Below are positions 50,534 through 58,833 of a stretch of 64,000 nucleotides of DNA, in pieces (the stretch's first letter is position 1; each line of letters begins with the position of its first letter). The stretch is from positions 146,064-210,063 of the forward strand of contig NZ_OCNE01000013.1 in NCBI RefSeq assembly GCF_900230195.1, in the 5' to 3' direction. Source of the stretch: Streptomyces zhaozhouensis. GTDB taxonomy: Bacteria > Actinomycetota > Actinomycetes > Streptomycetales > Streptomycetaceae. Below the pieces are notes generated by a model. That model saw only the letters and a program-made list of their open reading frames with translations, had not been told where the DNA came from and ran no database searches. Position numbers and translations under genes: made by a program.

Positions 50534-51682
50534 ATGCCCGTCGAGTTCCTCGGCATCGCCGCCACCCACGACGGCTCGGAGACCGCACCCCGCTCCGGGC
50601 CCGCCTTCGACCCCGACTACACCCTGCGGCTCGCCCGCGCCCACGAGGACCACGGCTGGGACCGGGTCCTCTTCGCATACGGTTCCGGCACCCCCGACCC
50701 CGCCACGGCGGCGGCCCTGCTCGCCTCCCGCCTCGACCGCCTCCAGATCCTGCTGGCCCACCGGCCCAACCTCTCCCACCCGACCTACGCCGCCCGGGTC
50801 TTCGCCACCCTCGACCGGATCAGCGGCGGCCGGCTGACCGTCCACTTCATCACCGGCGGCAGCGACCACGAGCAGCGGCGCGAGGGCGACACCCTGCCGA
50901 AGGACGAGCGCTACGCCCGCACCCGCGAGTACATCGAGATCGTCAAGAAGGTGTGGACCCGCACGGAACCCTTCGACCACGAGGGCGCGCACTACCGCTT
51001 CCACGACTACGTCAGCGACGTCTTCCCCGCCCGACTGCCCCGCCCCGACGTGTCGTTCGGCGGCTCCTCGCAGGCCGCGCTGGCGGCGGGCGCGGCCGAG
51101 GCGGACATCTACTGCCTGTGGGGCGAGCCGCTGGAGCGCACCGCCGAGCAGATCGCCGCCGTCCGCGCCGCCGCCGCGGCGGCCGGCCGCGCCACCCCGC
51201 CGCGCATCCAGGTCGCCTTCCGGCCGATCATCGCGCCCACCGAGGAACTCGCCTGGGAGAAGGCCCGCCGCACGCTCGCCGCCATCCAGGCCGGCGGCCC
51301 GGCGGGACGCCGGCGCCCCGGCCCCGACAGCCGTCCGGAGAACACCGGCTCCCAACGGCTGATCGCCATCGCAGAACAGGGCGAACGCTACGACCGCGCC
51401 CTGTGGACCGCGCCGGCCGCCGCCACCGGAGGCGCCGGCAACTCCAACGCCCTCGTCGGCACCCCCGAGACCGTCGCCGAGGCGCTGCTCGACTACCACG
51501 ACCTGGGCGTCGACATCATCTCCGCGCGCGGCTACGACCTGCTGGGCGACGCCATCGACTTCGGCCGGCACGTGATCCCGCTCGTCCGCGCCGAGGTGGC
51601 GCGCAGGGACGCCGCCCGGACGGCGCCCGAGGGGCACGCGGACGGCGCCTTCCCACCGGGGGCACCGGCGGCCACCCCTTGA
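50534..51682 (+). CDS. LLM class flavin-dependent monooxygenase (SsuD-like)
   Basis: A 382-residue TIM-barrel monooxygenase using reduced FMN, of the alkanesulfonate monooxygenase (SsuD) branch: MPVEFLGIAATHDGSE start, then DHGWDRVLFAYGSG near 37, LAHRPNLSHPTYAARVFATL near 75 and GGRLTVHFITGGSDHEQRRE near 97. Such enzymes release sulfite from alkanesulfonates or act on dimethyl sulfone and related compounds. A leader peptide and hairpin precede it, which fits sulfur starvation control. The flavin reductase is not nearby. The C-terminus is Pro/Gly-rich and disordered. Confidence 0.88.
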   Translation: MPVEFLGIAATHDGSETAPRSGPAFDPDYTLRLARAHEDHGWDRVLFAYGSGTPDPATAAALLASRLDRLQILLAHRPNLSHPTYAARVFATLDRISGGRLTVHFITGGSDHEQRREGDTLPKDERYARTREYIEIVKKVWTRTEPFDHEGAHYRFHDYVSDVFPARLPRPDVSFGGSSQAALAAGAAEADIYCLWGEPLERTAEQIAAVRAAAAAAGRATPPRIQVAFRPIIAPTEELAWEKARRTLAAIQAGGPAGRRRPGPDSRPENTGSQRLIAIAEQGERYDRALWTAPAAATGGAGNSNALVGTPETVAEALLDYHDLGVDIISARGYDLLGDAIDFGRHVIPLVRAEVARRDAARTAPEGHADGAFPPGAPAATP

Positions 51683-51761
51683 CGCTCCTCGTTCCCGAGC
51701 CGGACAATCCGACGGAAGGACCGCCCCGGGGGCGGCCCTCGCCGAACGGACGGAGCGCTCG

Positions 51762-51926
51762 ATGGCGGACGGGACGACGCGGGCGCGGTGCGCGCCTGAC
51801 GCGCCCTCCGCTCCTCCGCACCGTTCCCGACCCGCCGCGGACCCCGCGTGCTCCGCGCTTCCCGCGCCCAGGCTGCTGACCTGCCGGCGCCACATCGATC
51901 TGCTGCGCGTCTCCAGCGCGGTCTGA
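51762..51926 (+). CDS. second leader peptide of the same type
   Basis: A 54-codon frame from ATG 51762 ending with LLTCRRHIDLLRVSSAV before TGA at 51924. This is a clear match to the leader-peptide signature RRHIDLxRxxSA, here with the Cys before RRH instead of after SA. The start could be internal because most such peptides are 20-35 residues and the first 35 residues are low-complexity. Sixteen bases after the stop is a strong hairpin, then the GST-fold gene at 52030. Confidence 0.65.
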   Translation: MADGTTRARCAPDAPSAPPHRSRPAADPACSALPAPRLLTCRRHIDLLRVSSAV

Positions 51927-51941
51927 ACACCGCCGCACGGA

Positions 51942-51971
51942 GCGGTCGCGGGGCACGCGCCCCGCGACCGC
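51942..51971 (+). promoter_or_regulatory. attenuator-type hairpin 2
   Basis: Thirteen-base perfect arms (GCGGTCGCGGGGC and GCCCCGCGACCGC) with a four-base loop, 16 bases after the second leader stop and 59 bases before the ATG at 52030. The arrangement repeats that at 50307-50534. Confidence 0.75.
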
Positions 51972-52029
51972 CCACTCTCCTGCCCGCCTGCCCTCGCGTC
52001 CCCCGTGCAGAAACGTCCTAGGGAGAGCC

Positions 52030-52893
52030 ATGCCCGCACCGCTGCCGAACTCGCCGACGAACACCCCCTGTCGGGTCCGCGAACGCATCGGCACCGACGC
52101 CAAGAGCGGCCACTACCCCGCGCCCCACCGCTACCGGCTGCACCTCACGCTCGCCAGCCCCGACGGCCTGCGCGTGGCGATCACCCACGCGCTGCTCGGT
52201 CTGGACGACGTGCTCCCGGTGACCCTGCTGCCCGCTCCGCACGAGGCGGGCAACGGTCGGACCGCGCTCGACGCCGCCTACGCGGCCACCCTCCACGGCC
52301 ACACCGGGCCCGGCGCCAGCCCGGCGCTGACCGACAGTTGGACCGGGCGACTGGTCAGCAACCACGTGCCGGACATCCTCGCCGACCTCAGCCTCCGCTT
52401 CCGCGCCCCCGACCGTCCCGCGCTGCGCCCCTCCGCGCTGGCCGGTGGCATCGACGCGTTGACGCTGCGTTGCGAACGCGGCATCGGCGAGGCCGCCCAA
52501 CTCGCGGGCGAGGCGGGCGCGGGAGAGGCGGGGGAACGGGCCCTGGAGACGTTGCTGGCGACGCTCACCGCCTTCGACCGGCGGGTGGCCGGCGCGCCGT
52601 TCGTCCTGGGCGACGAGCTGACCGCCGCCGACGTCGAACTCTGGGTCGCCCTAGTGCGGTTGGACACCGTCCACCGCTGTCACCTGGGCGCCGACGCGGT
52701 CCACCGGATCGCCGACCATCCGGCCCTGTGGGCCTACGCCCGCCGCCTCCTCACGCACCCGGCCTTCGGCGGCAAGCTCCGCCTCACGGACCTGACCCGC
52801 CACCACGCCCACCACTGCCGCGGCCTCGAAGCCGCAGGCGCCGCCGTCCCCATCATCGACTGGACGGCCGCCCGCGACGCGCTGACCCGCTGA
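52030..52893 (+). CDS. glutathione S-transferase-fold protein lacking the catalytic Cys
   Basis: A 287-residue protein similar to glutathionyl-hydroquinone reductases (YqjG/ECM4). After an N-terminal HRYRLHLTLASPDGLRVAIT segment, the family active site CPWA is replaced by SPDG, so the catalytic Cys is Ser (near residue 45). The C-terminal all-helical GST domain is intact (about 125-240; LGDELTAADVELWVALVRL; ALWAYARRLL). Actinomycetes have mycothiol and no glutathione, so a changed active site is plausible. It follows a leader peptide and hairpin, so it is probably sulfur regulated. It may bind or reduce thiol adducts. Confidence 0.78.
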   Translation: MPAPLPNSPTNTPCRVRERIGTDAKSGHYPAPHRYRLHLTLASPDGLRVAITHALLGLDDVLPVTLLPAPHEAGNGRTALDAAYAATLHGHTGPGASPALTDSWTGRLVSNHVPDILADLSLRFRAPDRPALRPSALAGGIDALTLRCERGIGEAAQLAGEAGAGEAGERALETLLATLTAFDRRVAGAPFVLGDELTAADVELWVALVRLDTVHRCHLGADAVHRIADHPALWAYARRLLTHPAFGGKLRLTDLTRHHAHHCRGLEAAGAAVPIIDWTAARDALTR

Positions 52894-52900
52894 ACGCGGC

Positions 52901-53638
52901 TCACGGGCGGAAGAGCCGGACGCGGGAATCCGCGCGTTGCGCGGGGAGCGCGGGTGCGAGCACCTGGTACTGGAGGGTGCGCAGGGCCTCCGCCGCCGCT
53001 TCCGGGGCATCGCGCACGGCGGACTTCAGCTGCGTCAGGCGCCAGTCCCGGAGGTGGTCGTCCAGGACGGTTCGCCAGTGTGGCGTGGTGGCGATCTCGA
53101 ACTCGCGCTTCAGGAAAAGCAGAACATCCTCAAGCGAGGGGCGAAGCCGGTGTCCGCCCACCGGGAGGTGAAGTTCGGCCGAGCGAGGCATCCGGTTCTT
53201 CCGCAGGGCCTTCCGGGGACGTCCGCTGTCGGCGAGGCGAAGCAGGTAGGCCACCTCGTCGCGGTGGGCGTGGACGTGGATGTGCGCGCCGGGTGGATCG
53301 TCGCCCGCCCGTTCGTACTCGAACCGGAAGAGCGGATCCGGCACACCGTCGTAGAGCACCTTGATCTCGGACCGGTCCGCTGCCAGGAAGGTGCTCGTCC
53401 CATCCCAGCAGCAGTCGTACATCACCAGCAGATTGATCCGCACCTCCGCTCCGATGCGCACGGGAATGGAGCGTAGAAGCCTGTCGTCCCCCAGTGGCTG
53501 GAGCCGGATCTTCCGTCCGGGCTCCAGGGTGACGGCGTGAAAGAGCGGGGTGTCCTCGCCGAGGACACCCCGCGTCAGGGCGGACAATCGGTCGGCGAAC
53601 TCGCGCGCCAGCTTGTCGAGGGTGGAAACCTCACTCAT
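52901..53638 (-). CDS. conserved protein of unknown function, partner of the small gene at 53631
   Basis: A 245-residue protein with no recognised domain. It has an N-terminal helix, a beta region (KIRLQPLGDDRLLRSIPVRI, VRINLLVMYDCCWDGTSTFL, with adjacent Cys-Cys), then GAHIHVHAHRDEVAYLL near residue 115, an unusual HxHxHxHRDE cluster that could bind a metal, and a second LHLPVGGHRLRPSLEDVLLF block near 155. The C-terminus is helical. I believe similar pairs occur in other Streptomyces. The ATG at 53638 overlaps the small gene by eight bases, so it is translationally coupled. Confidence 0.6.
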   Translation of the reverse strand: MSEVSTLDKLAREFADRLSALTRGVLGEDTPLFHAVTLEPGRKIRLQPLGDDRLLRSIPVRIGAEVRINLLVMYDCCWDGTSTFLAADRSEIKVLYDGVPDPLFRFEYERAGDDPPGAHIHVHAHRDEVAYLLRLADSGRPRKALRKNRMPRSAELHLPVGGHRLRPSLEDVLLFLKREFEIATTPHWRTVLDDHLRDWRLTQLKSAVRDAPEAAAEALRTLQYQVLAPALPAQRADSRVRLFRP

Positions 53639-53813
53639 CCGACAAAAGGTAGTCGAGTCCTTCGATTGTGTGCCAAATCAGCAGTTGCTCCATGGTCAAC
53701 GCGTAGGCATCCGCGCGCTCGCGAAGCTGCTCGTACGAGAGGCCGGCTCGTTCGAGCAGTTCCTCGCGCTGTCGCAGCGCCTCGGTCCGGGTCATGTGGA
53801 TCACCGTGGGCAT
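53631..53813 (-). CDS. 60-residue helical protein, first gene of an unknown pair
   Basis: A 60-residue, mostly helical, charged protein: MPTVIHMTRTEALRQREELL, then ERAGLSYEQLRERADAYALT and MEQLLIWHTIEGLDYLLSDE. It is slightly acidic and has no membrane segment. GGGGG lies seven bases before ATG 53813; the frame extends upstream to 53900 without similarity. Its stop overlaps the downstream gene start by eight bases. A small helical protein coupled to a larger one with a metal-like His cluster resembles many two-gene regulatory or toxin-antitoxin pairs, but no toxin motif is visible, so I do not call it that. Confidence 0.6.
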   Translation of the reverse strand: MPTVIHMTRTEALRQREELLERAGLSYEQLRERADAYALTMEQLLIWHTIEGLDYLLSDE

Positions 53814-54122
53814 CGCCAACCCCCTTTGTTTCTCCCAGTGAAGCAGGGCGCGCTGACAGCGCCCGGCGCCGCCGTCCGTACCGTCACTCGAAAGGGTCAT
53901 CCGCGTTCCCTCTACCCCGGGCTGCGGGCAGGTACCGGCGCCGAGGCCCCGTCACCCGTAAGAAGGGCGACATTCGAGGCGCTGTGTTGACGATCCGCTC
54001 GCTGGCGGGCGCCCGGAAGTTCGTCTTCCAAGAATCTCCCACTGGGCTCCGGGAGGCCCCCGCCAACGCGCGGCCCCCGCCGGGGGAGACGAGCCCGGCG
54101 GGGGCCGGCGTTCCCGCCGACC
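53814..54122. other. 309-base gap with terminator for the acyl-CoA dehydrogenase
   Basis: No gene is supported. At 54071-54107 a 14-base stem (CGGCCCCCGCCGGG and its complement, nine-base loop) lies just after the acyl-CoA dehydrogenase stop (54123) on the minus strand and is its probable terminator. The promoter of the unknown pair should be in about 53814-53990; no consensus is clear. Confidence 0.6.
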
Positions 54123-55337
54123 TCAGGGGATGTGCCGCCCCGTGATCGCGCGGGCGATCACCAGGCGCTGGATCTCGCTCGTGCCCTCGAAGATGGTGTA
54201 GATCTTCGCGTCGCGGTACATCCGCTCCACCGGGTGTTCGCGGCTGTAGCCGGCGCCGCCGAGGATCTGGACGGCCTTCTCGGTGGCGGAGACGGCCAGT
54301 TCGCCGGCGCGGAGCTTGGACATCGAGCCCTCGCCCGCCGTGAACGGCTTCTCGTTGCGGCCCATCCAGGCCGCGCGCCAGATCAGCAGGCGCACCGCGT
54401 CGATCTCCGTGCGCAGGTCGGCCAGCGCGAAGGCGATGGACTGGTTCTCCACGATCGGGCGGCCGAACGCGACGCGTTCGCCCGCGTAGTCGAGGGCGTA
54501 CTCGTAGGCGGCCCGCGCGATGCCCAGGGCCTGGGCGCCCACGGTCGGGCGCGAGACCTCGAAGGTGGCCATCGCCGCCTGGCCCTTGCCCCGGCCGCCC
54601 TCGCGGGCCTTGGCCAGCCGACGGTCCAGCCGTTCCTTCCCGCCCAGCAGGCAGGAGCCCGGCACCCGCACGTCGTCCAGGAAGACGTCCGCGGTGTGCG
54701 AGGCGCGCAGGCCCAGCTTCTTGATCTTGCGGTTGCCCTCCAGCCCCCCGGTGCCCGGCGGGACGACGAACGCCGCCTGTCCCCTGGAGCCGAGCGCGGG
54801 GTCGACGGAGGCCACCACGACGTGGACGTTGGCGATGCCGCCGTTGGTGATCCACGCCTTCTGGCCGCTGATCACCCACTCGTCCTTCGCCTCGTCGTAG
54901 CGGGCCCTGGTGCGCATGGACGCCACGTCGGAGCCCGCCTCGGGCTCGGAGACGCAGAAGGCCGCCACCTTCGGGTCGTCGGCGTCGCCGAAGCACTGCG
55001 GCACCCACTCCACCAACTGTTCCGAGGTGCCGGCCGCGAAGATGCCGGCGACCGCGAGGGAGGTGCCGAAGAGGGCCATGCCGATGCCGGCGTCGCCCCA
55101 GAACAGCTCCTCGTTGGCGATCTGGAGGGAGAGCCCCGAGGGGTCCCCGAACATCTCGGCCAGGGACTCGAACCCGTACAGGCCGATCTTGGCGGCCTCC
55201 TGGATCACCGGCCAGGGGGTGTCCTCGCGTTCGTCCCACTCGGCGGCGGCCGGGCGGACCACGCCGGAGGCGAAACCGTGGACCCATTCCTTCAGGTCGC
55301 GCTGTTCCTCGGTCAGATCGAGGGAGAACCCGGTCAC
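54123..55337 (-). CDS. acyl-CoA dehydrogenase
   Basis: A 404-residue FAD acyl-CoA dehydrogenase: FCVSEPEAGSDVASM near residues 125-140 and WITNGG near 165 are the FAD/substrate strands. A REGGRGKGQAAMATFEVSRP insertion is near 248-267. The C-terminal IFEGTSEIQRLVIARAITGR contains the catalytic base Glu of the medium-chain family. It catalyses the first oxidation in beta-oxidation of an acyl-CoA. It follows an SCP2 gene with six bases between them, in one operon. A TetR operator lies upstream of SCP2. Confidence 0.9.
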   Translation of the reverse strand: MTGFSLDLTEEQRDLKEWVHGFASGVVRPAAAEWDEREDTPWPVIQEAAKIGLYGFESLAEMFGDPSGLSLQIANEELFWGDAGIGMALFGTSLAVAGIFAAGTSEQLVEWVPQCFGDADDPKVAAFCVSEPEAGSDVASMRTRARYDEAKDEWVISGQKAWITNGGIANVHVVVASVDPALGSRGQAAFVVPPGTGGLEGNRKIKKLGLRASHTADVFLDDVRVPGSCLLGGKERLDRRLAKAREGGRGKGQAAMATFEVSRPTVGAQALGIARAAYEYALDYAGERVAFGRPIVENQSIAFALADLRTEIDAVRLLIWRAAWMGRNEKPFTAGEGSMSKLRAGELAVSATEKAVQILGGAGYSREHPVERMYRDAKIYTIFEGTSEIQRLVIARAITGRHIP

Positions 55338-55343
55338 GCGCGC

Positions 55344-55802
55344 TCAGCCCTTCGGGATGTCGAAGAGGCGGGTGAGCCCGGAGGCGACGCCGATGTCACC
55401 GGCGATCCGCACCTTGCGGGTCATGAACATCGTGACCGGACTGCCGTTGCCGGAGACCAGTTTGAGGAAGTCGGCGTCGCCCATCGTCAGGGTGACCCGG
55501 GGGTTGGCGGCGTGGGCGCCCTCGCGCGCCGTGCAGGTGCCGTCGGCGATGCTGGTCTCCCAGGTGGCCGTCGACTCGCCGGTGACCTCCCAGCGGATCA
55601 CGGCGTTGAGCGAGCCCGCGTTCTCCGGGCGGAACTGCCGTTCCATCCTGCTGAACACCTCGCTCAGCACCCGTGCGCGCAGCTCCCCGCGCATCAGCGC
55701 GGTGATCTCCTTGGCCGGCGTCCGCTTCACCAGCTGCGCAAACTTTTCGGGAGTGACCTGCTCGAAGTCGAGCTCGCCGAGTTCGGAACCGCTGTCGGCC
55801 AT
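55344..55802 (-). CDS. SCP2 sterol-binding domain protein
   Basis: A 152-residue protein of the SCP2 family: an N-terminal acidic helix (LGELDFEQVTPEKFAQLVKR), a beta-sheet with AVIRWEVTGESTATWETSIA, VTLTMGDADFLKLVSGNGSP and VRIAGDIGVASGLTRLFD. Such domains bind sterols or fatty acyl-CoA. It is the first gene of the operon with acyl-CoA dehydrogenase and divergent from the TetR gene. The two adjoining palindromes at 55872-55903 overlie its promoter. Confidence 0.88.
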   Translation of the reverse strand: MADSGSELGELDFEQVTPEKFAQLVKRTPAKEITALMRGELRARVLSEVFSRMERQFRPENAGSLNAVIRWEVTGESTATWETSIADGTCTAREGAHAANPRVTLTMGDADFLKLVSGNGSPVTMFMTRKVRIAGDIGVASGLTRLFDIPKG

Positions 55803-55871
55803 GGTTCGTCCGTCCTTACCGAAGTCGCCAGGCGCCGCTGGCGCGACCTCACTTGCTGTGACAACCCTGTA

Positions 55872-55903
55872 TCTACTCTGAAGTAGACTTACTCGGAAGT
55901 AAG
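55872..55903. promoter_or_regulatory. two abutting TetR operators, shared with 58834
   Basis: TCTACT-CTGA-AGTAGA (55872-55887) and CTTACT-CGGA-AGTAAG (55888-55903) are adjacent 16-base palindromes with six-base arms. The 23 bases 55881-55903 match, at 19 of 23 positions, the minus strand of 58834-58856 ahead of the FabG-type gene. They lie 69 bases before SCP2 and about 30 bases before the TetR start, so that TetR protein is the obvious binder. Confidence 0.85.
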
Positions 55904-55933
55904 ATTAATATCGGCGTGGGTAGGCTGACAAGA

Positions 55934-56581
55934 GTGACCACTGAGAAGACCGGGCGACGAAGACTCCCGAGAAGCGTGCGCGAGCGTGAGATCGTCGACG
56001 CCGCGCTGCGGGTGTTCGCGCAACGCGGCTACCACGCGGCCGTGGTGGACGAGATCGCGGATCTCGCGGGGATCTCCAAGCCGATGGTCTATCTCTACCT
56101 GGGGTCCAAGGAGAACCTCTTCGTGGCCTGTGTAAGGCGCTCGTCCCAGGCGCTGGTGCGGGCCTTCCGGGAGGCGGCCGACAGCGGCGACGCGCCCGAA
56201 CTCCGGCTCTGGCGCGGTCTTTCCGCGTTCTTCGCCTTCGTCGCCGAGGACCGGGACAGCTGGGTGATGCTGCACCGCCAGGCGCCCGAGCAGAGCGAGG
56301 CGATCACCGCCGAGCTGGCGCAGGCGCGCGAGTCGGTGATGCGGGAGGTCGCCGACCTGGTGCGGCGCGGCATCGACGAGGGCGGCGCCGACGACCGACT
56401 GGGCGAGGTGGACGTGGACTTCGTCGCCCAGGCGCTGGTCGGCGCCGCCGACTCGCTCACCGACTGGATGGAGCAGCACCCGCGGGAGGCCCCCGACCGG
56501 GTCGCGCTGCGGCTGATGAACATGATCTGGATCGGGATGCGGGACGTGCTCGGCGGCGAGATGTGGTCCCCGCCGGAGTGA
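55934..56581 (+). CDS. TetR family regulator of the fatty-acid cluster
   Basis: A 215-residue TetR regulator. Helix-turn-helix at about residues 15-60 (DAALRVFAQRGYHAAVVDEI, ADLAGISKPMVYLYLGSKEN), then a helical ligand domain with EDRDSWVMLHRQAPEQSEAI near 108. It resembles Streptomyces fatty-acid-type TetR repressors, whose ligand is usually an acyl-CoA. GTG 55934 is chosen; GTG 55916 would add six residues. Two operator palindromes lie upstream and a matching site lies before the FabG/thiolase genes, so it is the likely master repressor of 54123-62295. Confidence 0.88.
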   Translation: MTTEKTGRRRLPRSVREREIVDAALRVFAQRGYHAAVVDEIADLAGISKPMVYLYLGSKENLFVACVRRSSQALVRAFREAADSGDAPELRLWRGLSAFFAFVAEDRDSWVMLHRQAPEQSEAITAELAQARESVMREVADLVRRGIDEGGADDRLGEVDVDFVAQALVGAADSLTDWMEQHPREAPDRVALRLMNMIWIGMRDVLGGEMWSPPE

Positions 56582-56599
56582 GCCGACGGCGAGGCCACG

Positions 56600-57478
56600 C
56601 TACGGCGGCGTGACCTCGCCGGCCAGCAGCAGCCTTCCGCCCTCCCCGACCAGGTGGAACGCCTGCCCCTCGGGGAGCTCGGCGGCCCGGAACGTCGGCC
56701 GCGACGGGAGCGGTGCCGGGGCGCGGAAGCGGACCCGCGCGGTGAACGCCTCGGGCAGCGCCTCGTCCAGCGCGGCCAGCGCGCGGGCCGTGGACCACAT
56801 CCCGTGCGCGATGGGCCGGCGGAAGCCGAACGGGCGGGCCGTCAACGGGTACAGGTGGATCGGGTTCCGGTCGCCCGAGACCCGCGCGTAGCGCCGGCCC
56901 AGGTCCGCCGCCAGCGGCCAACTCTCCTCGCGCGTCGGCGCGTTCAACTCCCGCTCGGCCGGCCCCGGACGGGCGCCGCGCCCGGGCCCGCCGGCGCCGC
57001 CGTGCCGGTGCAGGTAGGTGCTGGCAGAGCGCCAGACCTCGGCGCCGTCCTCGTCGCTGACGGTTGCGGTGACGGCGAACGCCGTGCCCCTCGGGTGCGG
57101 CGCGCCCGGCGCGGCGCGCACCGCCACGCTCAGCCGCTCCTCGGCGGTGAGCGGGCGGAGCTGGGTGATCTCGTTGGCCAGATGGACCAGCCCGAGCGGC
57201 GGATGCGGGAAGTCGCTCGCCGTCAGCAGCCGCATGGCCAGCGGGAACGCCGACAGATGCGGGTAGGTGGCGGGCAGTCGCCCCGCCGTGGCGGGGGCCG
57301 GGAAGCCGCAGACCCGCGCGTACTCGCGCAGCCGCCCCGGCTCGCGCGGCACCGGGGTCAGCCGCAACGTCCGCGCCGGAAGCGGCCGTTCCGGGTTCCG
57401 TCGGCGGGGGAGCAGCGCCCTGGCATACGAGGGGAGCAGGCCGGGCGGGTGGAGGTGGGTGAGGTCGGTGGTCGGCAT
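56600..57478 (-). CDS. MaoC-type (R)-specific enoyl-CoA hydratase
   Basis: A 292-residue double hot-dog protein of the MaoC/MfeA2 type. The catalytic hydratase-2 motif is in the C-terminal half: RRYARVSGDRNPIHLYPLTA, then PFGFRRPIAHGMWSTARAL near residue 215, with Asp and His. The N-terminal half is an inactive hot-dog with Pro/Arg-rich sequences. It would hydrate enoyl-CoA to (R)-3-hydroxyacyl-CoA. It lies ten bases after the FabG-type gene in the same operon. Confidence 0.87.
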   Translation of the reverse strand: MPTTDLTHLHPPGLLPSYARALLPRRRNPERPLPARTLRLTPVPREPGRLREYARVCGFPAPATAGRLPATYPHLSAFPLAMRLLTASDFPHPPLGLVHLANEITQLRPLTAEERLSVAVRAAPGAPHPRGTAFAVTATVSDEDGAEVWRSASTYLHRHGGAGGPGRGARPGPAERELNAPTREESWPLAADLGRRYARVSGDRNPIHLYPLTARPFGFRRPIAHGMWSTARALAALDEALPEAFTARVRFRAPAPLPSRPTFRAAELPEGQAFHLVGEGGRLLLAGEVTPP

Positions 57479-57488
57479 CGCGGCGCGC

Positions 57489-58823
57489 TCACGCCCCCAG
57501 CAGGGCCTGGCCGCAGACCCGCAGCACCTGGCCGTTGACCGCGCCGCTGGCCGGCGCCGACAGATAGGAGACGGCCTCGGCGACGTCGACCGGCAGCCCG
57601 CCCTGGGACAGGCTGTTCATCCGGCGGCCGGCCTGCCGCACGAAGGCCGGCACCGCCGCCGTCATCCGGGTCTCGATGAAGCCGGGGGCCACCGCGTTGA
57701 CGGTGATGCCGCGCTCGGCGACCCGGGGCGCCAGCGCGCCGACCAGGCCGACCAGGCCCGCCTTGCTGGCCGCGTAGTTGGTCTGCCCCACGTTCCCCGC
57801 CAGCCCGCTGATGGAGGAGGTGCAGACGATCCGGGCGCCCGCGCCGAGGTCCGGCAGCAGGGCGTCGGTCAGCCGCTCGACGGCGATCAGGTTGACGTCC
57901 AGGACGCTCCGCCAGCGGTCGGCGTCCATCCGGCCCAGGGTGCGGTCCCTGGTGATGCCCGCGTTGTGCACCACGATGTCGGGGGCGCCGCCGGTCTGCT
58001 CCGCGCACCGCTCGCGCAGCCGTGCGCCGGCGTCGGAGGCGGTGATGTCCAACGGGACGGCCGCGCCCCCCAGTCGGGCCGCCAGCGCGCGCAGCGGTTC
58101 GAGCTGCCCCGGGGTGTCCAGCGCCAGGACGCGGGCGCCGTCCCTGGCCAGGGTCTCGGCGATGGCGGCCCCGATACCCCGGGCCGCGCCGGTGACCAGC
58201 GCGGTGCGGCCGGCCAACGGGCGTTCCCAGTCGGCCGGGTGCGCGCCGGGGTCGTGCGCGGCCAGCCGGACCGTCTGCCCGGAGACATAGGCGGACCTGG
58301 CCGAGAGCAGGAAGCGCAGCGTGGACTCCAGCGACTCGGCGCGCTCGGCGCCCGGCGCCAGCAGCACCAGTTGCGCGGTGGCCCCGCCCCGCAGCTCCTT
58401 GCCGAGGGAGCGCACGAAGCCGTCCAACGCGCGCCGCGCCGCCGCCTCCCCGACCGTGGCCGCGTCCTCGGGCGCCGCGCCGACGACCACGACGCGGCCG
58501 CCGGTGGCCAGCGCGCGGACGCGGGGCTGGAAGAAGGCGCGCAGTTGGTCGAGTTGGGCGGCCGAGGCGATACCGGTGGCGTCGTAGACCAGTGCGGCCG
58601 GCCGGTCCGAATCCTCCTCCACCCGGGCGTCGCAGGACTCCAGCACGGCGCGCAGCGCCTTCTCCGCGTGGCCGCCCTCGGCCCGGCCCAGCACCACGGG
58701 CCCCGCGGCCACGGGGGCGCCGGGCCGGTGACGGGGCAGTGCGACGGGGCGCGGCAGTCCCAGGCGGCGGACCACCCGGGCGCCCACCCGACCGGTGGCG
58801 AAGGCGAGATAGCGATCGGCCAT
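57489..58823 (-). CDS. long FabG4-type 3-oxoacyl-ACP/CoA reductase
   Basis: A 444-residue reductase: a flavodoxin-like N-terminal domain of about 200 residues as in mycobacterial FabG4, then an SDR domain with TGAARGIGAAIAETL near residue 212, HNAGITRDRT near 283 and the Ser-Tyr-Lys set in CTSSISGLAGNVGQTNYAAS, KAGL near 340-355. It would reduce 3-oxoacyl-CoA/ACP or oxidise the (R)-3-hydroxy product of MaoC. ATG 58823 is used. Its promoter holds the same operator as the TetR site at 55881-55903, here at 58834-58856. The thiolase gene is divergent. Confidence 0.88.
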   Translation of the reverse strand: MADRYLAFATGRVGARVVRRLGLPRPVALPRHRPGAPVAAGPVVLGRAEGGHAEKALRAVLESCDARVEEDSDRPAALVYDATGIASAAQLDQLRAFFQPRVRALATGGRVVVVGAAPEDAATVGEAAARRALDGFVRSLGKELRGGATAQLVLLAPGAERAESLESTLRFLLSARSAYVSGQTVRLAAHDPGAHPADWERPLAGRTALVTGAARGIGAAIAETLARDGARVLALDTPGQLEPLRALAARLGGAAVPLDITASDAGARLRERCAEQTGGAPDIVVHNAGITRDRTLGRMDADRWRSVLDVNLIAVERLTDALLPDLGAGARIVCTSSISGLAGNVGQTNYAASKAGLVGLVGALAPRVAERGITVNAVAPGFIETRMTAAVPAFVRQAGRRMNSLSQGGLPVDVAEAVSYLSAPASGAVNGQVLRVCGQALLGA

Positions 58824-58833
58824 TGATTTCCTC

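Noticed and set aside
52901..53813. Gene pair called as a toxin-antitoxin system
   Set aside because: Coupling and small size suggest it, but no toxin or antitoxin fold is recognised, so only an unknown pair is reported.
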